DNA from: an uncultured Gemmatimonadales bacterium
Lineage (GTDB): Bacteria > Gemmatimonadota > Gemmatimonadetes > Gemmatimonadales > GWC2-71-9
Assembly: GCA_947259405.1 (NCBI GenBank)
Contig: CAMYLY010000007.1
Coordinates: forward strand, 30,906 to 94,905
DNA: 64,000 nucleotides
Reading direction: 5' to 3'
The notes beneath the pieces were generated by a model, which saw only the letters and a list, made by a program, of their open reading frames with translations, was not told the origin of the DNA and ran no database searches. Position 1 is the first letter of the stretch, and each line of letters opens with the position of its first letter. Of this stretch, positions 26,406-34,903 are shown piece by piece. Position numbers and translations under genes: made by a program.

Positions 26406-28792
26406 CGCGACGTCAGGCCGATGTCGGCGAGGATCGCCCGAAAGCGCGGATCGTCGCGAAGCGCGGCTAACTCGGGCCGCGTGGTCGTCGCGCTCAAGTC
26501 TGGGTGACGTTCTAGGTGCGCACTCTCCAGCACCGAGAGGGCCTCTTCACTCTCGCCGACAAGCTGGTGAAGCACGGCCAGCTCAACCGGACTCGCTTGC
26601 ACCATTGCGGCCACTGCTGACTGTAGGTGCCCAGCGAGTCCGTCTTGGGCGAACCGCGCGGCGGCCGCGGCAAAGCTGCGGAAGGGCTCGGGGTCGGCTC
26701 CCCCAAGTTCTGCGTACCGCTCGAGCGCATCTGTGGCGTCCGCCGGACGATCTTCCATGAGGAACAGGTTCCCGAGGTCCAACCAGGTCTGGGGTTCGTT
26801 TGCGTTCAGCTGGAGAATCTCCTGGCCGGCCCTTATGGCTTCTGCGTATTGACCGTCCGCCCGAAGAACCCTCAAGAGAGTGTGCCAGGCCTCAGTGGAC
26901 AGTCGGTCCCGCTCGACCGCGACCCGCGCATGTATCAGTGCACCATCGACCCGCCCCAGAGTCGCCAGGAGGTCTGCGTAGCGCTGTCGCACCAACGGGT
27001 CCTCAGGTGCAATTTCGAGCGCCCGCACATATTCCGCCTCGGCCCCGCGCCAATCGAAGGACTTGAACTTGACCAACCCCAGGGAAGCTCGTGCCTTGGC
27101 GAGTGTCGGATTCAGGCGAAGGGCTGTTTCGGCGGCAGCACGCGCTGCTGCGAGGGTGCCGGGTCCCTGCGCCTCTGCCGAATGCTGCAAAACGCCGAGG
27201 TGCGCGTCCGAGAGACCCGAGTAGGCATCGGCAAAGTTGGAATCGTAGCCGATGGCCATCGTGAAGTTGTTGACGGCGTCGAGGGCGCCCTCCCCGGTTC
27301 GTCGGCTCAGGTTGAACTGACCCCACAAGTATTTGTCATGGGCCACCGGATTCCTGGTCAGGGCCTCGACCGTCAGGACATCTTGGCTGCCCCGCAGTTC
27401 CCCGAGTAACGCCGACACCAGGGACCGAGAGATTTCCTCCTGGACGGCGAAGACGTCATCGACAGTCCGCTCATATCGATTGTTCCAGATCTGGAGGCCG
27501 TCCGTGGCGTCCACCAGCCGCGCGGTAATCACTATCCTCTCGCCCGACTTGCGCACGTTTCCTTCGAGGATCGCTTGCACGTCAAGCTGCCGCCCAATCG
27601 TGCGGGCGTCATCATTGGTGTTCTTGAACGTCCGCGCCGATCGGCGAGGCGCAACGCGAAGGCCTTCGACTCTGGAGAGCACGTCGACGAGCTCGTCAGC
27701 CAACCCGTCCGCGAAGTACTCGTTGGAGGAATCGTCGCTCAGGTCGTCGAAGGGTAGCACCGCGATAGATGCGATCGGCTCGGCGACCGCGCGCTCCGAG
27801 GTGCTCGTGAGCGAGCCGCTGCCACCGCCGATCAGCTGCCAGCCGAGCACCGCGGCAATCACCAATATCACCAGGGCAGAGACCGGAATCATCACGCGGC
27901 GGCGCAACGACTTTGCAGCGAATCCCGATGTGGCTGTTCGGGTGACCATTCCGCCCGAGTGAAGGGCATCGAGCGCCACAACCAACGCCTCGGCTGTCTT
28001 GAACCGATCCGCGGGGGTCTTGGCCAGCAGGGACAAGATGACATCTTCGAGTGCTGGTGTGATCGACGGGCGCATGGTGCTGGGAGGCGGCACGTTGTCC
28101 ATCGTGTGGCGTGCCATCATCCCTTGCGCCGTGGGCGCGGGAAACGGAATCTGCCCGACCAGCATTTCGTAGAGCACGCACCCGAGGCTGTAGAGGTCGC
28201 TTCGCGCGTCGACGTTGGGATCTGCGGCCGACTGTTCGGGACTCATGTACGCCGGAGTGCCGATGGCCATTCCCGTTTGTGTGAGACTAGCCCCACCTGC
28301 CGCGCTCACCGCGCGCGAGATGCCGAAGTCCGCAACGAAAGCGTGCCCCTCGGACAGCAGTATGTTCTCCGGCTTGATGTCGCGGTGTACCAGCCCTCGG
28401 TCGTGGGCGTGGGCCAACGCCTTCGCAACCTCGCGCGCGATCCGGATCGCGTCTTCGATGGCTAGCTGCATTTCGCGATTCAACAAATCGCGCAGGGATT
28501 CGCCGATCACGAGGGGCATGACGTAGTACAGGAATCCGTCCGCCTCGCCTGAGTCGTACAACGCAAGGATGTGGGGGTGGCTCAGCTTGGCGGTTGCACG
28601 AATCTCTTGCAGGAAGCGCGAAGCGCCCAGCGAGGCCGCAAGCTCGGTCCGCAACACTTTCACGGCGACCTTGCGATCGTGCTTCAAGTCCACCGCGACG
28701 TAGACCGTCGCCATCCCACCTTCGCCCAACTGGTGTTCGAGTTCATAGCGGTCGGCGAGAGCGGCTTTCAGACGCTCGAAGGGTTCTGGCAT
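26402..28792 (-). CDS. Ser/Thr protein kinase with TM helix, TolB-like domain and TPRs (kinase 3)
   Basis: 796 residues from ATG 28792; an ATG at 28813 adds MPHLSLY. The kinase domain (about 14-280) has GEGGMATV (23-30), K45, HRDIKPEN from 136, DFG 155-157 and GTPAYMSPE. A transmembrane helix (about 301-320) is followed by the TolB-like domain starting SIAVLPFDDLSDDSSNEYF (about 342-470) and TPR repeats to the end. Compared with kinase 1 the same modules are present, but a membrane helix separates kinase and sensor, so here the TolB-like/TPR part should face the periplasm. CATCTT occurs nine bases before ATG 28792. Catalytic residues are intact. Confidence 0.94.
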   Translation of the reverse strand: MPEPFERLKAALADRYELEHQLGEGGMATVYVAVDLKHDRKVAVKVLRTELAASLGASRFLQEIRATAKLSHPHILALYDSGEADGFLYYVMPLVIGESLRDLLNREMQLAIEDAIRIAREVAKALAHAHDRGLVHRDIKPENILLSEGHAFVADFGISRAVSAAGGASLTQTGMAIGTPAYMSPEQSAADPNVDARSDLYSLGCVLYEMLVGQIPFPAPTAQGMMARHTMDNVPPPSTMRPSITPALEDVILSLLAKTPADRFKTAEALVVALDALHSGGMVTRTATSGFAAKSLRRRVMIPVSALVILVIAAVLGWQLIGGGSGSLTSTSERAVAEPIASIAVLPFDDLSDDSSNEYFADGLADELVDVLSRVEGLRVAPRRSARTFKNTNDDARTIGRQLDVQAILEGNVRKSGERIVITARLVDATDGLQIWNNRYERTVDDVFAVQEEISRSLVSALLGELRGSQDVLTVEALTRNPVAHDKYLWGQFNLSRRTGEGALDAVNNFTMAIGYDSNFADAYSGLSDAHLGVLQHSAEAQGPGTLAAARAAAETALRLNPTLAKARASLGLVKFKSFDWRGAEAEYVRALEIAPEDPLVRQRYADLLATLGRVDGALIHARVAVERDRLSTEAWHTLLRVLRADGQYAEAIRAGQEILQLNANEPQTWLDLGNLFLMEDRPADATDALERYAELGGADPEPFRSFAAAAARFAQDGLAGHLQSAVAAMVQASPVELAVLHQLVGESEEALSVLESAHLERHPDLSATTTRPELAALRDDPRFRAILADIGLTSR

Positions 28793-28892
28793 ATACAAGG
28801 AAAGATGGGGCATCGTGGTCAGAACCGGAATTGGATCCGGTTCCGTGCGCCCGTCTGCAACTCACCGCTTCCACCCATCCAGACTGCCGGGC

Positions 28893-29056
28893 GTGTTTCG
28901 TGAAACAGTCCGTGAACCCCTTTCGGCGTCTGAGGAACGGCCAGATCGAAGGAGCGCACCGGGGAGGTACGCTCCAATTACTTGTCCCACAGCCACTTCG
29001 ACGGTGTCCGAGAAGGGCACGTTGGAGGCACGAGCGTTGCCCTAGCGGGCCTGTTG
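28893..29056 (+). repeat. Duplicated promoter region, copy 1
   Basis: About 164 bases that recur at 29796-29960 with roughly 85% identity and a single-base indel. Shared elements in order: a TTCGTGAAACAGTCCGTGAA block with CGTGAA repeated 12 bases apart, TTTCGGCGTCTGAGGAACGG, ACGCTCCAATTACTTGTCCC, and a sigma-54-type -24/-12 element. The conservation is upstream of two otherwise unrelated lipoprotein genes, so it is most likely a copied regulatory region. Confidence 0.85.
29025..29041 (+). promoter_or_regulatory. Sigma-54-type promoter upstream of lipoprotein 29089
   Basis: GGCACG-AGCG-TTGC at 29027-29040 matches the -24/-12 consensus TGGCACG-N4-TTGC with exactly 10 bases between the GG (29027-28) and GC (29039-40). 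The expected transcription start is near 29052, giving a ~37-base leader with GAGGAGG before the ATG. The same element with GGTACG occurs in copy 2 (29931-29944). Confidence 0.7.
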
Positions 29057-29088
29057 GTGATCCACAACGTGACTCAGAGGAGGTGGCT

Positions 29089-29673
29089 ATGATGAAACCC
29101 CATCTCGCAGTTACCCTCGCCACGGCAGTCGTGGCCTTGGCCTGCACGGACGCGAATCAAATCACGAATCCCGAAAGCGGCCTCGATAGGCCGTTGCTGT
29201 CCAACAGGCCCGACAACACTGGCGTGGTAACGGCCAATGGTTGGTACGAAGAGGACGAGATCTACTACATCTTTGGCGGGATAGAGGAGGGCGTGAGCGA
29301 ACGAGGTCGCAATGCACTCTACCTCATAGGCGACGACCGTGCCTTTCAGGCCAACGTCGCGCTTCACATTCCCGGTGAGCCTGGCTACTCCCCGCACTGG
29401 AACGTCACCCTGGTGCACACCGCCGAGGGGGTGACCGTCCAGGACATCCTCAACGCAGGTCTGGCCTCGGGACGGTTCGCAGAGGAGCAGGTACTCTTCG
29501 ATGACGCGGAAGACATCTTGATGGCGGAGGCACGAGGCTTGGTGGTCCTCGAGCGACCGGGAGTTGTCGTGCTTTGTCCTATTATCTCGGAAGAGGCGGC
29601 CGAAGCGCCCGGGAATACGGAATTGCCGGAAGACGAGTTTCCCAATGCGTTCGACTTAAACGGGGGCTTCTAG
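29089..29673 (+). CDS. Lipoprotein of unknown function under a sigma-54-type promoter
   Basis: 194 residues. Signal MMKPHLAVTLATAVVALAC with lipobox at Cys19, then TDANQITNPES. GAGGAGG at 29077-29083 serves ATG 29089 or 29092. The mature part includes a strand-rich stretch with GEPGYSPHWNVTLVHT and ends near RPGVVVLCPII, followed by an acidic tail (about 175-190). This loosely resembles the DUF7482 type of domain, but the match is too weak to assign. It shares its upstream region with the propeller lipoprotein at 30119, so both are probably co-regulated. Confidence 0.75.
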   Translation: MMKPHLAVTLATAVVALACTDANQITNPESGLDRPLLSNRPDNTGVVTANGWYEEDEIYYIFGGIEEGVSERGRNALYLIGDDRAFQANVALHIPGEPGYSPHWNVTLVHTAEGVTVQDILNAGLASGRFAEEQVLFDDAEDILMAEARGLVVLERPGVVVLCPIISEEAAEAPGNTELPEDEFPNAFDLNGGF

Positions 29674-29739
29674 GGTCCCGGACCGGTTGGACCCGCCGAT
29701 CGGCGGGCGACAACCTCTCGATGTACTCCATCCTTTCAT

Positions 29740-29765
29740 GAGCCTCGCCCTCTTGGGCGAGGCTC
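29740..29765 (+). terminator. Intrinsic-type hairpin after lipoprotein gene
   Basis: GAGCCTCGCCC-TCTT-GGGCGAGGCTC, an 11 bp perfect stem with a 4-base loop, lies 67 bases after the stop at 29673. The downstream T run is short (GATGTTTG). A second palindrome, CCCGCCGATCGGCGGG, lies at 29692-29707. Confidence 0.7.
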
Positions 29766-29795
29766 GATGTTTGAAGGCGAGATCCGGCCCAGGAC

Positions 29796-29960
29796 GTGGT
29801 TCGTGAAACAGTCCGTGAACCCTTTTCGGCGTCTGAGGAACGGCCAGACCGAATGAGCGCGCCGGGTGGGGACGCTCCAATTACTTGTCCCGCAGCCACT
29901 TCGAAGGTGTCTGAGAAAAGGCACGTTGGAGGTACGAGCATTGCCCTAGCGAAGTCGTTG
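29796..29960 (+). repeat. Duplicated promoter region, copy 2
   Basis: Second copy of the 28893-29056 region. Differences are scattered point changes, while the CGTGAA block, the CTCCAATTACTTGTCCC block and the -24/-12 element are kept. After it comes a ~160-base leader to the ATG at 30119 with a strong hairpin ACCGCC-GTTC-GGCGGT at 30035-30050. Confidence 0.85.
29929..29945 (+). promoter_or_regulatory. Sigma-54-type promoter upstream of propeller lipoprotein 30119
   Basis: GGTACG-AGCA-TTGC at 29931-29944, again with 10 bases between GG and GC. The predicted start of transcription is near 29956. The leader before the ribosome site AGGGAGG (about 30105-30111) is therefore ~160 bases long, much longer than for copy 1. 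Confidence 0.68.
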
Positions 29961-30118
29961 CTCGAGCGACGGCGCGACACGGTCGCGGCCGACCATTCGC
30001 ATGTGCGTGAGTGGAAACTGGCCATCGATCGTGAACCGCCGTTCGGCGGTCGGCGCTCGCACGCACAGCGGCGGCATCGGCCGCGACATCATCAACTTCG
30101 TATTAGGGAGGTGCGCAA

Positions 30119-31264
30119 ATGCGAACGAATCGCCATTTGTGGCTCGTCACGCTCGCCGGTCTGGCCACCGCGGCCTGTTCCGAGGGACCGCTCAAGCCCG
30201 GGACAGAGCTCAGTCTCACCGCGTCATTGGCAGGGCTGGAAGGCCCCGGTGCCGTCTACCTGATGAACAATGCGACCGAAGGCAACGCGGTCATCGTGTT
30301 CGATCGCTCGGCCGACGGCCACCTGACGCCCGCCGGCAGCTATGCGACGGGTGGGACCGGCACCGGCGGCGGCCTTGGCAACCAGGGGTCCGTGATACTC
30401 ACGAAGGACAAACGACATCTGTACGTGGTGAACGCCGGCAGCGACGACATCTCGGCGTTCCGCGTCACGCGGGCGGGGCCGCAGCTCCTTGGTCCGAGCG
30501 TTCCGGCGGGCGGCGAGCGGCCGATTAGTCTGACCGTGCATGGCAACCTGCTCTACGTGCTCAACGCCGGAGGCTCCGGCGGCATCGCTGGGTTTGGCAT
30601 CGGGACGGACGGAGCGCCGACACCGATCCCCGGGTCAATCCAACCGCTCAGCTCGACTACAGCCGGTGCCGCGCAAATCCAGTTCAGTCCCGACGGCCGC
30701 ATATTGGTGGTGACCGAAAAGGCGACCAATATGATCAGCACGTACACGGTCGGATCCGACGGAGTCGCGAGCGGTCCCAACGTTCAAGCCTCGGCCGGTC
30801 AGACGCCGTTCGGCTTCAACTTCAACCAGCGCGGCGACCTGGTCGTGTCCGAGGCCGTCGGCGGCGCGCCGGACGCGAGCACAGCCTCCTCCTACCGGCT
30901 GGATCGCGATGGCAACTTGGCACTGATTTCCGGCCAGGTAGCCACGACCCAGACGGCGGCCTGCTGGATCGCCATCGGCCAGAACGGCACGTTCGCCTAC
31001 ACCACGAACACGGGGAGCGGCACCATCTCCTCCCTGGCGATCGGCGCTGGCGCCACGTTGACGCTGGTCGAGGCGGTGGCGGGCAGCAGCGGCCCCGGCA
31101 GTCGGCCGCTTGATGCAGCCTTCACGCCCGGCGGGCGCTTCCTGTATGTCCGCAACGGCTCCGGCAATGTTGGCGCGTTCCGCGTCGAGGGGAGAGGAGG
31201 ATTGACGCACATCGGTGACTTCGGTGAGCTACCGCGCGGGACCAACGGCATGGCGGCTCGGTAG
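30119..31264 (+). CDS. Lactonase/YVTN-type beta-propeller lipoprotein
   Basis: 381 residues. Lipoprotein signal MRTNRHLWLVTLAGLATAAC, Cys20. The rest is a seven-bladed propeller of the 6-phosphogluconolactonase/YVTN type (PF10282-like), with blade repeats such as KRHLYVVNAGSDDISAFRV, NLLYVLNAGGSGGIAGF and GRFLYVRNGSGNVGAFRV. In this family the fold may be enzymatic or a binding scaffold. An exported lipoprotein is unlikely to act on cytoplasmic 6-phosphogluconolactone, so a binding or surface role is favoured. AGGGAGG lies 8 bases upstream. It is under the second sigma-54-type promoter and convergent with the sigma-54 activator gene. Confidence 0.85.
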   Translation: MRTNRHLWLVTLAGLATAACSEGPLKPGTELSLTASLAGLEGPGAVYLMNNATEGNAVIVFDRSADGHLTPAGSYATGGTGTGGGLGNQGSVILTKDKRHLYVVNAGSDDISAFRVTRAGPQLLGPSVPAGGERPISLTVHGNLLYVLNAGGSGGIAGFGIGTDGAPTPIPGSIQPLSSTTAGAAQIQFSPDGRILVVTEKATNMISTYTVGSDGVASGPNVQASAGQTPFGFNFNQRGDLVVSEAVGGAPDASTASSYRLDRDGNLALISGQVATTQTAACWIAIGQNGTFAYTTNTGSGTISSLAIGAGATLTLVEAVAGSSGPGSRPLDAAFTPGGRFLYVRNGSGNVGAFRVEGRGGLTHIGDFGELPRGTNGMAAR

Positions 31265-31311
31265 TCACGGTCCAAGCCTCGAAGGTCGCGCAGTCGCTCA
31301 CAGCGAAAACA

Positions 31312-31345
31312 GGTCCACCGGCCGCGTTGCAGCGGCCGGTGGACC
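31312..31345. terminator. Hairpin between convergent genes
   Basis: GGTCCACCGGCCGC-GTTGCA-GCGGCCGGTGGACC, a perfect 14 bp stem between the stops at 31264 and 31362. No long T run follows on either side, but its position suits a shared terminator. Confidence 0.65.
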
Positions 31346-31361
31346 CAAGGCACGTCTTTGA

Positions 31362-32690
31362 TCATCGAAGCCCGTACTGCCCCAACCAGCGCCACAGGGT
31401 CGTGCGACTGACGCCCAGCAGCTCGGCCGCCCTGCCTCGGTGCCCACCCGCTTCTTTGAGCGCCTGGATTGTTGCTGCGCTCTTCGTCAACTCACCAACC
31501 GAGAGCATCTCTTCTCTCCAGGCGCCTCGAACGCGCTCCGGGAGGTCCGTCGCGGCAAGCTGGTTGCCTCGCGCACTGATCCGTGCCCGCTCCAGCACGG
31601 CCAGGAGCTCCCGGACGTTCCCGGGCCAGTCGTAGCACTCCAGCGTTCGCATAGCCAGGTCGGTATAGCGGCTTGTTCGCTCACCCTGTGGGTCCGCGAC
31701 CGTCAACGCATGCTCCATCAGGAGCGAGATGTCTTCGGGCCGCTCCCGGAGGGGTGGAATCTCGATCGTGTACACGGTCAGTCGATAGTAGAGATCCGCA
31801 CGCAATCGACCGGATCTGACGGCCTCCTCCAGATCCCACTGCGTCGCTGCGATGATGCGGACATCGACGTTGTTCGGTTGCACGGCTCCCAGGCGGCGCA
31901 CCTCCCGCTCCTGAATTGCCCGGAGGAGCCGGACCTGCACTGCGGGTGGTATTTCACCGACCTCGTCGAGGAAGATCGTTCCCCCGTCGGCGGCCTCGAA
32001 AAGACCGGGCTTGTCCACGACGGCCCCTGTGAACGCGCCCTTTGTGTGGCCGAAAAGCTCGGACTCCAGGAGGGTCTCGGAGAGCGCCACGGTATCCACC
32101 ACGACATAGGGCCGGTCCCGGCGATGGGAGCACGCGTGAATGGCCCCCGCCACGAGCTCTTTTCCCGTGCCCGTCTCGCCGGAGATGAGGATGGTCGACT
32201 CGGTGGGCGCCACCTCCTGGATCTGCGTGATCACTCGTCTGATGCCCGGTGAACTGCCGACGATCCGGTGAAACGGGAGGCCAGGTTCCTCGGGCGAGGC
32301 CAGGGTAGCGGGCCGGCTGGCGACCTGGCTGCGGATTTCTTCCGGCGCACACGGCTTCTGGAGGAACCCATCCGCCTCCGGATAGAGAGCGCGCGCCGCG
32401 GCCTCCATGAGGGGACACCCCGTCACCACCACCATGCGGGCCCCCGTCCGGTTCCGGAGCACCGACTCCACCCCGTCGAGGAGCCCTTGGTGGGGAACAC
32501 ACACGTCCACGAGGACCGCGTCGACCCCCCCAGCCTCAAGCGCCGAGATCACTTCGAGAGGGCTTTCCTCCCAGAGGACCCTGTAGCCCTCCGGAGCGAG
32601 GACGTGCCGTGCGAAGGACTGGAAGGTTCCGAGCCGGTCCAGTACCAGGACTGTGGGCGCGACCTGCTCCGGACCTCGCCGGATCTCCAT
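31362..32690 (-). CDS. Sigma-54-dependent response regulator (NtrC family)
   Basis: 442 residues. An N-terminal receiver domain (about 12-125) has the phosphoacceptor candidate Asp62 and Lys112, but the usual acidic pair is reduced to Asp18. The AAA+ domain (about 140-370) shows Walker A GETGTGKE (171-178), the sigma-54 contact loop GAFTGA (218-223), Walker [12 protein letters not shown] (from 237) and an R-finger region. A Fis-type helix-turn-helix closes the protein ([20 protein letters not shown]). GAGGAG lies about 6 bases before ATG 32690. No histidine kinase gene adjoins it, so it is an orphan regulator. Two sigma-54-type promoters within 3.7 kb are obvious candidate targets. Confidence 0.94.
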   Translation of the reverse strand: MEIRRGPEQVAPTVLVLDRLGTFQSFARHVLAPEGYRVLWEESPLEVISALEAGGVDAVLVDVCVPHQGLLDGVESVLRNRTGARMVVVTGCPLMEAAARALYPEADGFLQKPCAPEEIRSQVASRPATLASPEEPGLPFHRIVGSSPGIRRVITQIQEVAPTESTILISGETGTGKELVAGAIHACSHRRDRPYVVVDTVALSETLLESELFGHTKGAFTGAVVDKPGLFEAADGGTIFLDEVGEIPPAVQVRLLRAIQEREVRRLGAVQPNNVDVRIIAATQWDLEEAVRSGRLRADLYYRLTVYTIEIPPLRERPEDISLLMEHALTVADPQGERTSRYTDLAMRTLECYDWPGNVRELLAVLERARISARGNQLAATDLPERVRGAWREEMLSVGELTKSAATIQALKEAGGHRGRAAELLGVSRTTLWRWLGQYGLR

Positions 32691-32842
32691 ACATCTCCTC
32701 TTCGAAGAAGCCCTGGTAGCATACCCCAGTGTTAACGCTCACAGCGATGCAATTGGTGGGTGTTAGATGATTCTCACGATCCTCTAATCGTCCGCGAGGG
32801 CGCTTGATGAGAGCGGCTGGAACATGCGACGGATGGCGCTCC

Positions 32843-33112
32843 ATGAAACGCCGCTACCCCACGGTCTACGTGCCCTTCGCGCAGCACCCCACCGGCGCAA
32901 ACGCGTTCTTGGTGTGGACCGCCGGTGACAGCTCCGTGCTGCACCAACGTCTTAAGGACGTCCTCTGGCAGTTCAACGCGAGCATGCCGGTCCAGCTCGA
33001 GACGACCATGGCGGACGTCCTTGGCGAGTCCGTCCAGGAGAGACGATTCCTGTTGACCATTGTCGGGCTCTCCGCGGTGTTGGCGTTCGTGCTCGCGGCC
33101 GTCGGAGTTGGT
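32843..33112 (+). pseudogene. Fragment of a MacB/FtsX-type ABC permease (ADOP family)
   Basis: The frame encodes TVYVPFAQHPTGAN, LVWTAGDSSVL, QLETTMADVLGESVQERRF and LSAVLAFVLAAVGV. That is the end of a MacB periplasmic core domain and the first half of the following membrane helix, as seen in FtsX-like ADOP permeases. Homology stops at about 33110 inside the helix, so over 80% of the gene is missing at either end. The reading frame happens to stay open into the next gene. Confidence 0.7.
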
Positions 33113-33178
33113 TCAGGGACATTGGCGCGATCCCACTGGGTGCAGCACCTTCCTGAGGCCCTTCCGCGGGGAGCAACC

Positions 33179-33619
33179 ATGTTGTGCGTGACGGTGGCAG
33201 GCTCCATTGAAGCACGGGGTCTGGTAGCCGAACTCGAACGTGCGTTGGAGACTTTCGGCCTTCTGTGCGGTTCGGATGTCGCTGGCGGTCCCTCGCTCGT
33301 CACAGGGCTCGAAGTGGCTGACCCTGAGGACACGCTGCCGCCGGAGGCCCATCCACCTGGGACCGTTCTGTATCACCAGCACACGTCACCCGAAGCAGCT
33401 CAGATCGGCACCTTCTACCAAGTGTATCTAGATAAGCTCGCCGAGGAGACAGACAAGTTCGATGTGGTGGTGGCGTACGTGAAGGTGTGGATCAGCGAGG
33501 GAACGGTCGCGGTGAAACAGTGGAGCGAGTTGTTTTACGAGGCAACATCAGAGGAAGTGGTCGTCAGCAAGATACATTACGCGCTTTTAAAGTGGACGGA
33601 ACTGGACGTAGATGAATGA
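33179..33619 (+). CDS. Hypothetical protein, 146 residues
   Basis: ATG 33179 has GGGGAG seven bases upstream. The protein (MLCVTVAGSIEARGLVAELE...) has no signal peptide or membrane helix. A central proline-rich stretch (DPEDTLPPEAHPPGTVLYHQ) separates two alpha/beta halves, and the end is acidic (WTELDVDE). The family is not recognised. The longer in-frame reading from 32804 joins it to the ABC permease fragment and is best ignored. It converges with the gene ending at 33637 (17 bases). Confidence 0.6.
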   Translation: MLCVTVAGSIEARGLVAELERALETFGLLCGSDVAGGPSLVTGLEVADPEDTLPPEAHPPGTVLYHQHTSPEAAQIGTFYQVYLDKLAEETDKFDVVVAYVKVWISEGTVAVKQWSELFYEATSEEVVVSKIHYALLKWTELDVDE

Positions 33620-33636
33620 TCACTACCATGACACTC

Positions 33637-34155
33637 TCAGGAAGATCGTCCCGCCCTGGCATAGACAGACTCCGTCCAGTCGTGCCAAAACGAGAAATCG
33701 TACTCCCAGGCCTCATCCGGTACAGGCGGTGAAGGCGCGCTCAATGGAACCTGATACTCGCGGTCTTGGAAAGTGCTGAGTACTGGCTCTGGGAGGGGAA
33801 GTCCATGTTCGCGAAGGTAATGCGACAAACCCTGCGGCCACACCCACTCGCCATCGGAAAGGTCGCACGTGCCAACGACCTCTCGGCCGCAACACCGGCA
33901 CTGTGAATAACCCATATGGCGCCCTACCACATGGCCGGAATCGAGGTACGCGAGAAGCCGATCGTCGACTGATGCCTCCCCGAGGGTAGCGATCACCAGC
34001 CTCGGGTCGGGCAGGAACGGTGTGCCACACATGGCTTCAGCGTTTCGGCCTTCTGCGCAAAACTTTACCCAAGGATCGTCCGGTCCTAATTCAGGGCGTG
34101 CGACGAGCGGATCTACCGGTCCCCAGAATCCAATGGCCTTGAGCCTACTCGTCAT
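33637..34155 (-). CDS. Hypothetical protein with CRCCG motif, coupled to methyltransferase
   Basis: 172 residues from ATG 34155, two bases after the stop (TAG at 34160-34158) of the methyltransferase upstream, so the two are co-translated. The protein begins MTSRLKAIGFWGPVDP, contains a central SQCRCCGREVVGTCDLSDGE block that could bind a metal, and a tryptophan-rich end (FWHDWTESVYARAG). It resembles small proteins of the kind found next to toxins or immunity genes only in general character; no family is assigned. A longer start inside the methyltransferase gene is unlikely. Confidence 0.65.
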   Translation of the reverse strand: MTSRLKAIGFWGPVDPLVARPELGPDDPWVKFCAEGRNAEAMCGTPFLPDPRLVIATLGEASVDDRLLAYLDSGHVVGRHMGYSQCRCCGREVVGTCDLSDGEWVWPQGLSHYLREHGLPLPEPVLSTFQDREYQVPLSAPSPPVPDEAWEYDFSFWHDWTESVYARAGRSS

Positions 34156-34157
34156 GA

Positions 34158-34886
34158 CTAACCCGTCGACTGAACGAGCCATGCAACTTGGCGATGCACC
34201 GTATCGGCTCCCTTGCCTTGCCAGATGGGCCAACCTTGCTCCTTGAACCACTCGCCAGGCAAATGGGAGGGATCTCTGCCCGGGCGCCAAGCACCGTCGT
34301 GGCAGTGGCTCACGAAGATCCCCTTCTTGGCCAACCGACCCACGGCTGCGGCCAGGAAATCGCCCATCATGTCTTTCGCGGCATAATTCTGCGCGGTCCG
34401 TCGTTCGATCACGACGTCGAACGGTCCGGGACACACCGAGGAGTCCAGGATGTCACCGACGACAAAGTGGACTTCACCGCCGGGACGTTGCTCAGCGTCT
34501 CCAATAAGGTTGGCTATGTATTCCTCACTCAAGGGCGCCCGCATCGCAAACGACGTCGCGTTCGGCGCCACATCCAACGCCGTCACATGAAAGCCTGCGG
34601 CGGCCAGCGCCCGGGGTTCCATCGACACGCCATTCCCAGCGCACAGGACGGTGGACAACCCGGCCGCGCGCATCACTCGAACGAGGTCGACGTCGTCGAG
34701 CATCATATCGAACATCGGAGGTCCGAAGCCGAACTTCAGATGATTCTCCCAGTACGTGTCCCACGCCTCGCCATCCAAGAGATCCTCGGGAGGCTGTAAC
34801 AACTTCATCATCTCGTCCACGGACGAGTCGTCGTCATCCACCAATGTTTCGACGGGCGTTTCGGTCAGCTTTGCGAACCAAGCCAT
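34158..34886 (-). CDS. Class I SAM-dependent methyltransferase
   Basis: 242 residues from ATG 34886. TTG 34907 has a better ribosome site (GAGGAG, 6 bases away) and would add seven residues. A helical N-terminal part with an acidic patch (VDDDDSSVDEMM) precedes a Rossmann methyltransferase domain: SAM-binding VLCAGNGVSMEP (motif I), VTALDVAPNAT (motif II), GDILDSSVCPGPFDVVIERR (motif III/IV). A catalytic DPPY/NPPY motif is absent, so this is more likely a small-molecule or protein methyltransferase than a DNA enzyme. Substrate unknown. Followed in frame spacing by the CRCCG protein. Confidence 0.8.
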   Translation of the reverse strand: MAWFAKLTETPVETLVDDDDSSVDEMMKLLQPPEDLLDGEAWDTYWENHLKFGFGPPMFDMMLDDVDLVRVMRAAGLSTVLCAGNGVSMEPRALAAAGFHVTALDVAPNATSFAMRAPLSEEYIANLIGDAEQRPGGEVHFVVGDILDSSVCPGPFDVVIERRTAQNYAAKDMMGDFLAAAVGRLAKKGIFVSHCHDGAWRPGRDPSHLPGEWFKEQGWPIWQGKGADTVHRQVAWLVQSTG

Positions 34887-34903
34887 CACATCGGATAGGA
34901 GGC

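Noticed and set aside
32691..32803. Sigma-54 promoter for the activator gene itself
   Set aside because: No GG-N10-GC match with the consensus flanks was found in the upstream region on the minus strand.
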